A stretch of 64,000 nucleotides of DNA from Anaspis maculata (Eukaryota; Arthropoda; Insecta; Coleoptera; Scraptiidae): contig OX421965.1 of assembly GCA_949128115.1 (NCBI GenBank), positions 56,972,012 through 57,036,011 of the forward strand, in the 5' to 3' direction. Below are positions 1 through 10,440 of the stretch, in pieces. Numbering within the stretch: position 1 is the first letter of the stretch; the number at the start of each line of letters is the position of its first letter. Both the position numbers and the translations under genes were made by a program. A model generated the notes under the pieces. It did not search any database, was not told the DNA's origin, and saw only the letters and a list, made by a program, of their open reading frames with translations.

Positions 1-763
1 GCTAATGCTAAACGTCCAGCTGAGAAAGAGAAAGAGTAAATGTTTTGTGGCGTCAAACTGTCACCGTGGCATCGTTCTCTTCTATCCAGTACGCTTCATC
101 AGGGGTTGTGAAAAAACGGAAAAAAATACTAATCTGGCACCGATTTTTTTTATTCAAATACGCACTAGTGACGCTGCTCCGTCAGACTCCGGATTAAAAT
201 TAATATTCCAAGGATTCCCAACCGAAGAAGAGATTAATAATTAAGAAGGGGACGATTTTTTTGTCGGATTATATTATGTCATTAAAACAGCCTTCTTTGT
301 TCCGCGTAATTGCTATTCCTCACGCTGATTTGTGTCAAAAACCACCACCGGCAAGATAAAAGGCGATAATTTAGTATCTTAATTGAAAAAGTTCGCGGGA
401 AGCTGGAAAAGTTAGTCTCTGTCAATATCGATCGTACTAATTCAAGACCAAAGAGTCCTGGGCCTGAGGATCAGGTTTACGAAACATTTTAAAATAATTA
501 ATCATTTTAAACTGATTACATTTTGTTTGGTATGTACAGGCTCCGCCAAAAAAGGACTTCGTCAACAGTGCGATAATTGCCACCGTAATTGTTGAACTTG
601 TTCAATTCCAGAGGGGCAGTGCGGAAATAAAAAAAGTCGCCTTTTGGCGAATTCCTCGGCGTATTCCCTTGATGACTGTTCAGAAAATAAGTGAATTGGT
701 GTAATTAGGTGTGAGCGTTAGCTTGAAGAACGATCCCACCAAGTTATTAACGAGTTGACTATA
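1..763. other. No supported gene
   Basis: AT-rich sequence with no recognisable gene or repeat end. A 79-codon open frame at 5-244 has no recognisable domain and no splice context, so it is not called. The stretch ends at the TA where the foldback element at 764 begins. Confidence 0.5.
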
Positions 764-1768
764 CCGGGTGATCATTTGAGAACTATCCACCCGCAACAAC
801 TCCCGATTCCTAGTGAAAATGACTTCGAGCAAAAAAGGTCAATTTTTATATCGAGGGGGCATCTAAAATATACATTGGCGAGTTTCTATATCTAAGCCCC
901 TCGCCCCCACTCACCCCAACTTTGAAATTTCATATGACACCACCCATTTTACGATACATCAAAATGAACAGAAATCAATTATATTTTAAAATGAATGAAA
1001 ATTTCTGAAAATAGACATCTATACAATTGTCCCTTCTTCCTAAAATTCTCTGAGTGTCTTTTTTTCACAGCATGAAAGAGAAAATTTTCGATAGAAAAAG
1101 TGCCACCTTAATTCACCCCTCCGCTCCCCCCACCTCACCTTAAAAATCTAAAATGACAATTCCTATTTTGTGATACATCAAATTGAAAGAAATTGAATTC
1201 TCTTCCTCATCAAATTTTCCACAAAATCTTTGAAACCCCCCAATTCTCTCCTAAAATACTCCAAATGTCCAATTTGATGAAGAAGGGGTTGAAAGCTTTA
1301 AAAAAATTGTTGTCAGAAAAAGAACTCAATTCTTGTCAGATTTGATGTATCACAGAGTGGGTGGTGTTTTGTTGAATTTTGAAGTTGAGGTGAGGGAGAG
1401 CAATGAAGTGAATTTGGGTAGCACTTTTTCCATCGACAATTCGAAAAACGAAAGAGAATTGAGGGATCCAGAATAATTATTGGGACACTTTTTAGGGAGA
1501 AGGGGAGTGATAGGGTTGGAAATTTCGAAAATGATTTTTTTCAGAGAGAGAATTTGATTTTTTTAACTTGATGTATTGCAAGATAGGTGGTGTCATTTGG
1601 AATTTTAACGTTGGGGTGAGTGGGGGCGAGAGGGCTGAAGATAGAAATTTGTCAATGTGAATTTAAGATGTCCTCCTCGATCTAAAAATCGACCTGTTTT
1701 TGCTCGGAAAAATATTGACTAGGAATCTGGAGTTATTCCAGGTGAGTAGTTTTCAAATGATCACCTGG
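764..1768. mobile_element. Foldback DNA transposon, CCGGGTGATCATTT family (copy 1)
   Basis: Both ends carry the same inverted sequence (CCGGGTGATCATTT at 764, its complement with one change ending at 1768), and both are flanked by TA (762-763 and 1769-1770), as expected for a Tc1/mariner-type target duplication. The complementarity is not limited to the ends: the blocks around 900-960 and 1570-1640 (CGCCCCCACTCACCCCAAC and its complement), and the inner blocks near 1120-1200 and 1320-1450, mirror each other. The whole 1,005 bp therefore folds about a centre near 1265. There is no coding capacity, so it is non-autonomous. A second copy lies at 48815-51695. The family name is my own label and the superfamily is inferred from the TA flanks. 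Confidence 0.85.
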
Positions 1769-2109
1769 TATTTTAGCGCGGCAAAGATAGTTTCTAAGGT
1801 CAGAAAAATTGAATCATGAAATTTTATGATTGATATCGACGCGGAATTTCATCCTCTTCAACATATATAAAGTCCCAAAAAATCCCCTTATTGGCTTTTT
1901 CTATAGTCGGTTTCAAAGTATAGTGCGTTCACAGTAACCATATTCCATGACGATTTTCTGTTTTTGTCGCTATCATTTCACTGTTATTGTTTAAATCATT
2001 GATACATTTCACTGCCATGATTCAAATCGTTCACTTCACTTATAAGGACCACAGCTATACTTTTTTCGAAGAAAAACAGTCCCCGTAAGTGAAGCAAGCA
2101 AAGACGTAG

Positions 2110-3198
2110 TAGCTAGTATATTTGAATTAGAATTTTTGCTCGAAGAAAGTAGTTCTCAAACGGTTTTTTGCTAGATGGTCAGCTCATCCCCACTTGTTCA
2201 ACATGTTAAAAGCATACATCCCTATGACGCGTAATACTTAGTATATAGGGTGAAAATTAAACAATAAATCTTTGAATTTTTTTATCCCGATGAAATAATT
2301 CTCGAAAAAAACAGCCTCTCATTATTCAGCAACCTTATGGTCACTTACTGACCGTGTGAAAAACTCACCCCTCGATAGCTCCTGGTATTCTACGTACAGG
2401 GTGAAATCAATTTTTTTTTCAATAAATTTTATCTTGATCAAATCAATCCGGACAAAGATCCATTCCGGCTCTGTTAGAAGTCTATAATCTCTCATTCAAA
2501 ATATAAAAATGTCACATTCCTTCAACTGCTAAAACATGACATACAGCGTGGAACATCCTTTTTTCCTTTTATTTTTTTTTCTGGGTACATTAATTCGGAT
2601 GATAATCTTACCCACTTCAAAGGAGAGCCTGGAGTATTTGGCAAAACATATCAAAAATTTACATTTCTGCAATCACTGCAACTCATCCTATCATTATCAT
2701 TAATTATCATCCTAATTAATTTTATCCGGAAAAAAAAAGTATGTTTCACCTTGTAGGTTGTGTTTAGGGAGTTTGAGGAATGTGACATTCTTATATCTTG
2801 AATGAGAGATTGTAGGCTTTGTAACAGAGCTGAAATTGGCTTTTGTCTGGATTGATTTGATGAAGATAAAAAACATTGAAAAAAAATTCATTTCACCCTG
2901 TACGTAGCATACCAGCGACTATGGAGGGGTACATTTTTCAAATGTTTAGTAGGAGACTATGAAGGTCGCTGAATAAGGAGAGACTGTTTTTCTCGAGGAT
3001 TGTTTTATGGAAATAAAAAATTTCAAAGATTTATTTTTCAATTTTCACCCTGTATACTAAGTATTACGCGTCACAGGGATGTATGCTTTCAACATGTTGA
3101 ACAAGTGACAATGAGCTAACTATATAGCAAAGAACCATTCGAGAACTACTTTCTTCACGCAAGAGATATTTTTTTACTATTTCAAGTACACTATAGCT
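2110..3198. mobile_element. Palindromic foldback element
   Basis: The two halves are inverted copies about a centre near 2650. Examples are GAAGAAAGTAGTTCTC at 2142 against 3140, GACGCGTAATACTTAGTATA at 2227 against 3055, and the ACAGGGTGAAA words at 2396 and about 2890. Each arm is about 500 bp with scattered mismatches. There is no coding potential. It lies inside the split left arm of the 1774-7190 element, so it is a younger insertion. The exact ends are soft (within about 15 bp) because the outermost arms are only weakly complementary. Confidence 0.75.
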
Positions 3199-4009
3199 CG
3201 CAATATCAATATTCATATTTTAGTACGAACGTTAGGGAAATCAACCTTGCATTTCATTCAGATGCAAAACGCTTTTGAACGTGAGTAGTAGGTACCTACA
3301 GCTAATTTTTGAGAAGTGGTGCCGTGCATCATGAAGAAATTTAATTTCAAAAGCTGGCAATGTCCGAAGAAAGATGTTGTCATGACTAAAATACGGCTCC
3401 GATTCCAGTTGTTTCTATTTTGTTTAATAGAGATAACTATTTCCATGCCTTGGAATGGATAAAGTACCAACTCAAAGCTTTATTCTGACCATAGCCTAAT
3501 TTTTTCTGTGTAATAGCACGTTTCGTCATATCAAGCTTTGACATGCAACATCTCAAGAAATAAAATAACTCCGTGACTTTGTGAAAACGGGAAAAGAGTT
3601 CAGTGAAAGATATTTGTGTGTGAAATAGCCTAAAGCAACTGTCCAAGTCAAAATCATAGTTATAAATACATTGGACAATATTGGAACTAGAATTACAAAA
3701 CACCAATTTTAAGGGTAAAAAAATCATGTTTTTTTGTTTTTTCTGATAAAATCGGTTAAACACGTCTCTATCAAAATTTCATTATCATTCTTAGAATCAG
3801 GATGTGCGATTTGGTTAGAAATGATACCAAACATGTCAAAAAAAGTGTTAGTTACGGTTTACCATAAGACTTTGTGAAAAATCGCTTTTTGGCCCCTTCG
3901 TAGCCGTCTGGTACGCCACTGGTGCATGACACATTTTCCAAACTTATTACGTTGTGTTCCTTGACCTTGACAGTGAAATGTACCAACGATTTGAACCATA
4001 ACAGTGAAA
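3199..4009. other. No supported gene; possible element end near 3919
   Basis: Small open frames on the minus strand (3258-3763) show no recognisable motif. On the minus strand from about 3919 the sequence reads CAGTGGCGTACCAGACGGCT, which resembles a hAT-type terminus, but I found no matching second end or 8-bp duplication. Confidence 0.35.
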
Positions 4010-4330
4010 CATGGATGTAGGAATGGCTGGATAGAGCATAAAGCCAAAAACAATTGAATTTTTGGTACCCGATTTTGAGCTGAGGGGCGGGGCTTAAAGC
4101 GGAAGCGAGGCCTCCAAGGTGAACTTGATTTTTGAAATATAATCAACACGCTGTTCGAAACCGTCAACTGGCTGTCACAGAAATCGCGTCAGTCCAAATA
4201 AGTGGAATTGAGTGCATCAAAATTTGTAATTCTGAGTAAGTAATGTCTGATCTATCATAACAGCAACGAGAATGATGTTTTTTTCTACCAGTTCCAGCAC
4301 GATTCGTTTGTAATCCGATTCATTTTGCAG

Positions 4331-4412
4331 AGTTATCCACGATGGTGTCCTGTAAATTGTGCGGGCTGTTGCGGACCACAACCTCAAGTTCAGAGGGCAT
4401 TGCGCTTCATCG
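4331..4412 (+). CDS. Internal exon of an unidentified cysteine-containing protein (upstream exon of a pair)
   Basis: This 82-nt segment is bounded by a pyrimidine-rich acceptor (CATTTTGCAG, ending 4330) and a consensus donor (GTAAGT, 4413). Read in the frame that joins to the segment at 4886, it encodes YPRWCPVNCAGCCGPQPQVQ followed by RALRFI, with five cysteines in a short run, and leaves one base of a split codon. I do not recognise the family. The joined frame stays open into the next exon and ends at a stop there, which is the main support. The alternative is chance splice-like sequence. An ATG at 4342 in another frame leads to a stop across the junction. Confidence 0.4.
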
Positions 4413-4885
4413 GTAAGTCAAGTTTGATAAATTGCTGGCCGTAATATTCATGTTAATTCATTTTTTCCCCGAAAAATGCCCCATTCCACCCTGATTCCAC
4501 CACCTACATAACCTCACTTATGCGATTTGACAACACCTTCAGTGGCGTTACATTCATCAGGCATCTTAGAAAAAAGGGCTAAATCGCCCAACAAATTGCA
4601 ATCTTTATTAAACCTACCCCCGGTTGCAGCAAAAAAATTCAATCATGAAATAGCTAATTGAGGATTTTCTTTGGTCTGCCAGTTGACTGACCACAGGCGA
4701 TGCATATATATAAGCTGTTGAGAAATGAACATTTTCCCATATTTTTCTTTTGTAAAACTGCATTTTTCATCAGGTACTACGCTAAAATTCAGCAAAAAAA
4801 GCTCAATACACTATTTCATGATCAAATTTTTGGTGCAAACGGGGGCTACATGATTATTTTTTAATGAGGTTCTGATTTCTTGCAG

Positions 4886-5052
4886 AAAATAGTGAAAACT
4901 CCGGCAACTCCCAAGTCAACACTTCAAATAAAATTAGAAGTTTGAATGATGGAGATGAAGATAAAGATGCTCGGGGATATACGTTGAATGGATTGGTTTT
5001 GGATGAAGAATTCCGTTCTTCGGCTTCGTTTTCGGACATATTTCCAAGTTAA
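4886..5052 (+). CDS. Terminal exon partner of 4331-4412, unidentified acidic protein tail
   Basis: It starts after a good acceptor (TTTCTTGCAG, ending 4885). Joined in phase to the preceding exon it gives about 54 residues ending at TAA 5050-5052. The product is hydrophilic, with an Asn/Ser-rich start, an acidic stretch (LNDGDEDKDARGY) and the tail SSASFSDIFPS. The low-complexity acidic composition looks like a disordered protein tail. The intron would be 473 bp. Both exons lie inside the 1774-7190 inverted-repeat element, so this is either an element-encoded protein or a host gene fragment carried by it. The 97-codon frame at 5083-5376 that follows is in a different context and is not claimed. 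Confidence 0.4.
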
Positions 5053-5471
5053 TAATACTTGCCTGAAAGAAAATTTGCCTGATTGATACAAAACTTCACC
5101 AAGTGCAATGTGGAATGGCAAAAACTCTCGAAAAAAACTAGTCAAGATACTGCGTTTTGGCTGCTATCTACTGCCGTTCTCAAATTGAGAAAGACTTGGC
5201 TCACTGTGCTGTCATCAAAGCTGCCATGCTGCCGAAACATCTTGTCCTGTTGGAAGTTTTATAATGCAACAAATGCTTATGCTTTCACAAACGCTTTACC
5301 TTTCCTAGTAACTGTGTTGGAATTTGTTGCAAAAACAGTTGTAAAAATAAGTACCTTGGGTACAACAATGCTATAACCTACCTAACTTTTAAAAACTTTG
5401 GCCAAGTTCTTCCAAAATGTTTTCCACTCAGTTCACCAGTTTGAATGTTAGCACTTGAAGTTCCTTTTGAA

Positions 5472-5693
5472 TTGGTACCAGTGTGGACAAAAAAGGAGGA
5501 CACAGTCATTCAGTACTCAACCGTTTTTTCAACAATTTGGCCCAAATGACCTCCAATTTGGACATGTCGGTTGCAACTAACTGCCAAGATATGGACATAT
5601 CCTAATTGAGGAGCATTTGGAGTCCAAATTGTTGCAAAAACCGTGAAATAATGAATGACAGTGGTCTGTTTTTTTGTTGTCACTGGTACTACA
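5472..5693. mobile_element. MITE / hairpin element
   Basis: Two arms of about 105 bp are inverted around 5580. GGTACCAGTG (5475) pairs with CACTGGTAC (about 5682). CATTCAGTACTCAACCGTTT pairs with the block at 5645-5665, and CAACAATTTGG with CCAAATTGTTG. There is no coding content. It sits just downstream of the exon pair at 4331-5052. Confidence 0.7.
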
Positions 5694-5776
5694 ATTATGT
5701 ATGTTAAAGTTGAGATATCAGTGATTCAGTCCTCGGTTATCAATATACCCAGTACTCAAGACTCAGTAGTTATATC

Positions 5777-6032
5777 TTGCAAGTATTAACCTTTTGCATT
5801 AAGCTCAGACTGAGATTCCCACACTTTATTGTAGGTAATCATGATTCTCAAGGTCAAGAAATTCCTGTGAAATTGTTGCTCACTTTGGTGTCGATACAAC
5901 TGTCTACTGTTCCAGAAGTCAGAAGTGATTCCTTCATTATTATATTAAAAAATGTTCGTAGATAGCAGTTATAATAATTTGTCTTTTACTAACTATAGTA
6001 TAAGCACCTATGTACTTGATATTTGAAATAAA
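5777..6032 (+). other. Possible 3' terminal exon with polyadenylation signal
   Basis: An open frame runs from 5777 to 5965, with an acceptor-like TTTATTGTAG just before 5836. It is followed by AATAAA at 6027-6032. The translated product (for example NHDSQGQEIPVKLLLTLVSI) has no motif I recognise. The evidence is only the combination of frame, acceptor and polyadenylation signal. Confidence 0.2.
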
Positions 6033-6652
6033 TTGCCTGTTTTATCAATCTAATTTAGTCGAACACCAAGTTTCCAGATGTAGATATCCAATCAAACCTT
6101 ACACTATACTTGTACGAGTAAACACAATTTTATTCAGTACTGAAACAAGCTCAAAATTGGAAAATTTTGATTTGGAGTTTTGAGGAGTTTGAAGTGGAGG
6201 CGAGGCCAGTCACTTTTGCAGGTCAAATAGATCAGTTCTTGTAGGTTAGCCCATATCAGCATACTCCTTTAATTTTCTATGAGCAGCTTCAGGCCACAAT
6301 CACAAGATGCTCTACTCCAGGTCCTTTCAACGGCTGCTTCTCAATAACATTGCTGAACAAGTCCAGGGTGTTTTTTCATTCAGAGGGGTTCAATTTCGGA
6401 TTTTCACCTCCTTGGTGTATGAATTGAAGGTCACATTTATAAGCACCAAGTTCCCAAACCGTTGCTACTGGCGGCGACAGGGCACAAAATTCTTGCAGCC
6501 TTGCCCGGCCGGATAACTGTGTAAGGTCTCTTGCTGATCTGCTATAATATTGGCTGACCTGCATTTTCGTAAGACCCAACTGAACAACAACGCGATTTAG
6601 TCACTACCTCGGCCGCATTTTTCTTTATTATCTTCAAATTTTCTCGATGTAA

Positions 6653-6780
6653 GGTTGCGGCCTCATAAAAGTTTACACCGACGGCGATCGAGTGGCCATG
6701 CTAATTCAGTTTTGACGTAATTTTGAATGGGCATGGCCACACGATTGTCATCGGTGTAAACTTTTATAAGACCGCAACCG
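6653..6780. mobile_element. Miniature inverted-repeat element (128 bp)
   Basis: GGTTGCGGCCTCATAAAAGT at 6653 and the following TTACACCGACGG... are mirrored by ...CATCGGTGTAAACTTTTATA AGACCGCAACC ending 6780. The arms are about 50 bp, also pairing GTGGCCATGC with GCATGGCCAC, around a ~27-bp loop. It lies inside the interior of the 1774-7190 element. Confidence 0.85.
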
Positions 6781-7190
6781 TACGTGATGGCATTGGCGAT
6801 TTACGTTTTGTGACAGCTAAAATGCCAAACCCTTGAAAAAAATAATTGTGCGCCACTGTTACCCGACTAAATCAAGTTCACGTTGGAGGCCTTTTCTGAC
6901 ATTTCCGGTTTGGGAACCGCATTTTTGACGTAATGCTTCATCCAGCCATTCCTACATCCATGCAGTGAAATGATAGCGACAAAAACAGAAAATCGTCTTG
7001 AAATATGGTAACTGGGAACGCGCTATACTTTGAAACCGACTATGGAAAAAGCCAATGAGGGGATTTCTTGGGACTTTGGATATGTTGTAGAGGATGAAAT
7101 TCTGTATCGAAATCAGTCATAAAATTTCATGAATCAATTTTTCTGTGGTTTGGGCACTATTTTTGCTATGTTTGCCGCGCAATTTAGTTA

Positions 7191-7359
7191 TACAGCCATT
7201 TTTGTTACAAACAATTTCTGACCAAATCCGTTTATGGAACTCGCTCAATTGAAACTGAGAAAGTACTCGTATTTTGTAACACAATATGTATAATGATTGA
7301 AAAACGTGATTCACGTTAGATAATGAGATGTTTTTCAACTGATTTCTGATGAACAATGA
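7191..7359. other. Short spacer, nothing recognised
   Basis: This is sequence between the right end of the inverted-repeat element and the open frame beginning at 7360. No domain or repeat is seen. Confidence 0.4.
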
Positions 7360-7647
7360 TCATTCAACAACAACAACTGTCCACCTGAGCAATGGGGTTG
7401 GAAATTAAACATTTCTCTGTTGATGCCTATTAGAACCCAGGATAACCTAGCTCTCGAAAATCTGCTACGGCTGATTTCCTGCAGATGCTTTAAAAACTGC
7501 GAGAAGCTTTGTGGATGCAGAAAAGCTGACCTCAAGTGTACCAAGTTTTGCCACCACTGCCGTGGAACCACCTGTTCTCACGCTTCCTGCATTGTCGTTT
7601 CGGAAGATGATGATGATGACTACAATGATAATTCTAACAATAAGTAG
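7360..7647 (+). CDS. C-terminal part of a CXC (tesmin/TSO1-like) cysteine-rich protein, partial
   Basis: The frame is open from 7360 (after a TGA at 7357) to TAG at 7645-7647, about 95 residues. It begins with an Asn run and CPPEQWGWKLNISLLMPIRT, then ENLLRLISC, then a dense Cys cluster in the order CRC...NCEKLCGCRKADLKC...KFCHHC...TTCSHASC, and ends in an acidic DDDDDY tail. The W-G-W ... ENLL-LISC ... CxC ... CxCRKAxLxC ... CxxC ... C layout matches the C-terminal zinc-binding module of arthropod CXC-domain proteins that often occur in transposon-rich or multi-copy families. An ATG exists at 7423, but similarity upstream of it shows that is not the natural start. Earlier exons were not found, so this is a terminal exon of a larger gene or a fragment. 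Function is unknown; the family suggests metal or DNA binding. Confidence 0.7.
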   Translation, partial: SFNNNNCPPEQWGWKLNISLLMPIRTQDNLALENLLRLISCRCFKNCEKLCGCRKADLKCTKFCHHCRGTTCSHASCIVVSEDDDDDYNDNSNNK

Positions 7648-8039
7648 CTACCCAGACGTTGAACAAAGTACGCAATTTTTTCAAATCATTTAATCATGTT
7701 TTATAATCAATTAAACAATGATCGCAACGTCGTGCCAGTTTCACCACATATGCGACGCGTCACGAGTCATGTACCCCAACTTTGATAGCGCTCCGCAGGT
7801 AAGTCGACAAAGATGCATACATGACATCACGGGATTTTCTATAGATCATTTAATCCTCTACAAGCTAGTTTGTTCAGATTTTCCATATTTATTACGTTTA
7901 TTTCAGTATTCAATGAGGAAGCTGCGAGTGCATATCACTATTTTTCAAGTTTTTCTTTTTTTTTTCTCAGGTTTCCCGAAACGGTGTGAAATGAAACTTT
8001 GGTTTTTCAGATCCAGTTTTCCATCCTCTACATTGTCAT
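7648..8039. other. No supported gene
   Basis: This follows the CXC frame. A 107-codon frame at 7718-8041 is uncharacterised and runs into repeat sequence, so it is not called. Confidence 0.4.
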
Positions 8040-8580
8040 AGTTTTTTCAACGAGTCTAGAGTTTTTGTAAGTTTTCCAGAAAAACCACTTTATCAACAGG
8101 ATTGTCGCGCAACTTCAAACGTGGTTCACGGCTAAACTAGAAAAGATAATAATTGGCCATGTAGATTTTCAAGTGAAGCATTCAATTCTCTACAACTTTG
8201 TCGCTCACAATTTTTTGATACCTCTTGTCGTTCTCACAGCATCCAAGAAGGAAGGTCACGCGGACAGTTTTTCCACGTCACTAGACCAGCGCGCAACTTT
8301 GACTGCAATGAACGGCTAAACTGAAGAAGTTAGACATATGCCTCCCGGGACTTTTTTGTAGATTATTGAATTCCTTACAACTTTGTCCTTGACAGTTTTC
8401 ACACATCTCTCACCGTTCTCTCACCGTTTCAAAAGAAAGATCGCGGCGCATGTTTTTCCATCTTCTCCATTTTTTTTTCCATGGTTCCCGGGATGACTGG
8501 AAATGAAACTTTGGTTTTTCTTATTTAGTTTTTCATTCTCTACATTGCCATATTTTTTTCATCCTGCCCCTAATTTGTTC
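7978..8580. repeat. Diverged tandem repeats (~184-bp unit)
   Basis: GCGCAACTT...CGGCTAAACT occurs at 8107 and again at 8290, about 184 bp apart, each followed by a similar run (GATTTTCAAGTG / GATTATTGAATTC, CTACAACTTTGTC / CTTACAACTTTGTC). The edges are also related: GAAATGAAACTTTGGTTTTTC occurs at about 7988 and 8501, followed by similar TTCTCTACATTG sequence. This indicates tandem duplication with drift. No coding content is seen. Confidence 0.6.
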
Positions 8581-9357
8581 CAAGTTAAATCCTTATTTTA
8601 CTGGACTAAATTTCACTTATTTGAAATCGATCAGCAAAGTTGATTTTAAAGCAATTTCGTTGAAATAAATATAAAATAGGACGAGCACGTGAGCAGGTTA
8701 CAGTGTCAATATTTTTGACAACCGTCCTGAAAAAAGTAAAAGGCACTTTATGATTCATCGAGCAAATAAAATTTTATTATCGTTTGGATCGGATGTGCAT
8801 CGGTCGGGGGGAAGTTTCGTGCCTGATGGAGCGGTGGCATTCCCGAAGGGCATGTTACAAAAATAACATCCCGCGCACGGTTTTAATTAAGCCGCGACTA
8901 TTCCTCGGATAATTTATTTGGCCTTTTAATGGCAAGCCTTTGTCATTGCGGCTTCAAAACATTGTAACTATCCATAGGTCGGCATTAGCGTTCCGGAAAT
9001 TTACCGTTGGCAGATTACCCCGTTGCGGAGCTTTTTGGCTCGATGCGCAACCAGACATCTGTTTCAGGTAGGTAGGTACAAAACGGGTGGTGGACTGCTG
9101 GAGAGAAAACCCCGAATAAAATGTTGAAATGAATGTGGTGGAGATAAGGCGAAATGTAAAATGCAAAATTGGCGGTCACCGCTCACGGGTTGAGACAGAA
9201 TTATAGATCAATTCCGGCAAGGACCATCAGCTCCCTGCGAACATCCTGGAATCAATAGCAAATTTGAGGCGCCGGACGTGGCGTGGAGGCGGCGGTATGA
9301 TCCAGATCCTATCATAATATGCTAATTTTAACGATATGGTGACACAGTTTTGGTGGA
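8581..9357. other. Single-copy non-coding sequence, possible regulatory DNA
   Basis: There is no ORF or repeat structure. From about 8800 to 9330 the sequence is more complex and more GC-rich than its surroundings, with homeodomain-type words (TTAATTAA at 8883, TTTTAATGGC at 8926). It lies upstream of the promoter-like sequence at 9358. A regulatory role is inference only. Confidence 0.3.
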
Positions 9358-9519
9358 TAAAAGCCCTGTCGGTCTAGCAGTAGACGGCTATCAAGTAACA
9401 TTCCTGCCTATCACTCAATTTTGTGCATCTGCATGCCTACAGCAATTAAAAGAATCGACGTCATGTCTGCCGCGGGACCTCCCATCGTAGCATCTTTTCT
9501 GCAACGTCTTCAAAGATAA
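9358..9519 (+). promoter_or_regulatory. Putative core promoter with short reading frame
   Basis: GATAAAAG at 9356-9363 could act as a TATA element, with CGGTCTAGCAGTAGACGG downstream in the start-site window. An ATG at 9433 opens a 28-codon frame (MPTAIKRIDVMSAAGPPIV...) ending in TAA at 9517. A foldback element begins about 22 bp later. This may be the start of a gene whose body was displaced by that insertion, but there is no homology support. Confidence 0.25.
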
Positions 9520-9540
9520 TTTTTTCTATTTTGCGTTCAT

Positions 9541-10440
9541 AAGTACGAAGACGCAGAGCGGACACGGAAGATATTTATTTGTAATTGCGACTTTTTTCTG
9601 GCAATTGCGACTTTTTTTCTGTCAATTGCCACTTTATTCTGGCAATTGCGACTTTTTTCTGTCAATTGACACTTTATTCTGGCAATTGCGACTTTTTTCT
9701 GTCGATTGCCACTTTATTCTGGCAATTGCGACTTTTTTCTGTCAATTGACACTTTATTCTGGCAATTGCGACTTTTTTCTGTCAATTGCCACTTTATTCT
9801 GGCAACTGCGACATTTTTCTGTCAATTGCCACTTTATTCTGGCAACCGCGACATTTTTCTGTCAATTGCCACTTTATTCTGGCAACCGCGACATTTTTCT
9901 GTCAACTGCCACTTTATTCAGGCAACTGCGACTTTTTTCTGTCAATTGCGACTTTTTGGCACATTTCGATAGAAAATGATGAAAAGTTCTAAGGCTCTAG
10001 CTTCATTTTTCGAAAAGGAGCACAACTTCTCAACTTTTACACGGACAGACAGACAGACGGACGAACAGACAAATAACGGACGGACAGACAGACGGACGGA
10101 CAAACCGGCCATATAAACATCATTTTTTATCGAAATGTGCTAAAAAGTCGCAATTGACAGAAAAAAGTCGCAATTGCCAGATTAAAGTGTCAATTGACAG
10201 AAAAAAGTGGCAATTGACAGAAAAAAGTCGCAATTGCCAGAATAAAGTGGCGATTGACAGAAAAAAGTCGCAATTGCCAGAATAAAGTGACAATTGACAT
10301 AAAGAAGTCGCAATTGCCAGAATAAAGTGGCAATTGACAGAAAAAAGTCGCAATTGCCAGAATAAAGTGTCAATTGACAGAAAAAAGTCGCAACTACAAA
10401 TAAATATCTTCCATGTCCGCTCTGCGTCTTCGTACATAAG
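9541..10440. mobile_element. Foldback element with minisatellite arms and a (GACA)n core
   Basis: The outer ends are inverted copies: GTACGAAGACGCAGAGCGGA at 9543 and its complement near 10414-10434. Each arm then carries an array of alternating ~20-bp units (CAATTGCGACTTTTTTCTGT / CAATTGCCACTTTATTCTGG), at 9585-9957 on the left and 10145-10393 inverted on the right. The centre has CACAACTTCTCAACTTTTAC, a degenerate GACA/GACG microsatellite (10041-10102) and AAACCGGCCATAT. This matches the architecture of foldback elements. A relative is at 59665-61490, and the (GACA)n-CCGGCCATAT module recurs at 43.6 and 60.6 kb. Open frames through the arrays are by-products of the repeat. Confidence 0.85.

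Larger units (their letters stand above)
1774..7190. mobile_element. Long-inverted-repeat element (~5.4 kb) with internal exon-like sequence
   Basis: The left arm at 1774-1990 is inverted at about 6965-7190, sharing for example GATTTTCTGTTTTTGTCGCT and GTCGGTTTCAAAGTATAG. The right arm continues inwards (6860-6965) into sequence that matches 4010-4145 on the left, including GGATGTAGGAATGGCTGG. The left arm is therefore split by about 2 kb of later insertions (1990-4010, including the palindrome at 2110-3198). The interior, 4145-6860, carries two exon-like segments and two MITEs (5472-5693, 6653-6780). The outer left end is obscured by the foldback copy ending at 1768. No transposase is recognisable and the superfamily is undetermined. 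Confidence 0.65.

Noticed and set aside
5083..5376. 97-codon frame as a continuation of the exon pair at 4331-5052
   Set aside because: It follows a clear stop, there is no acceptor or donor linking it, and the product shows no recognised motif.
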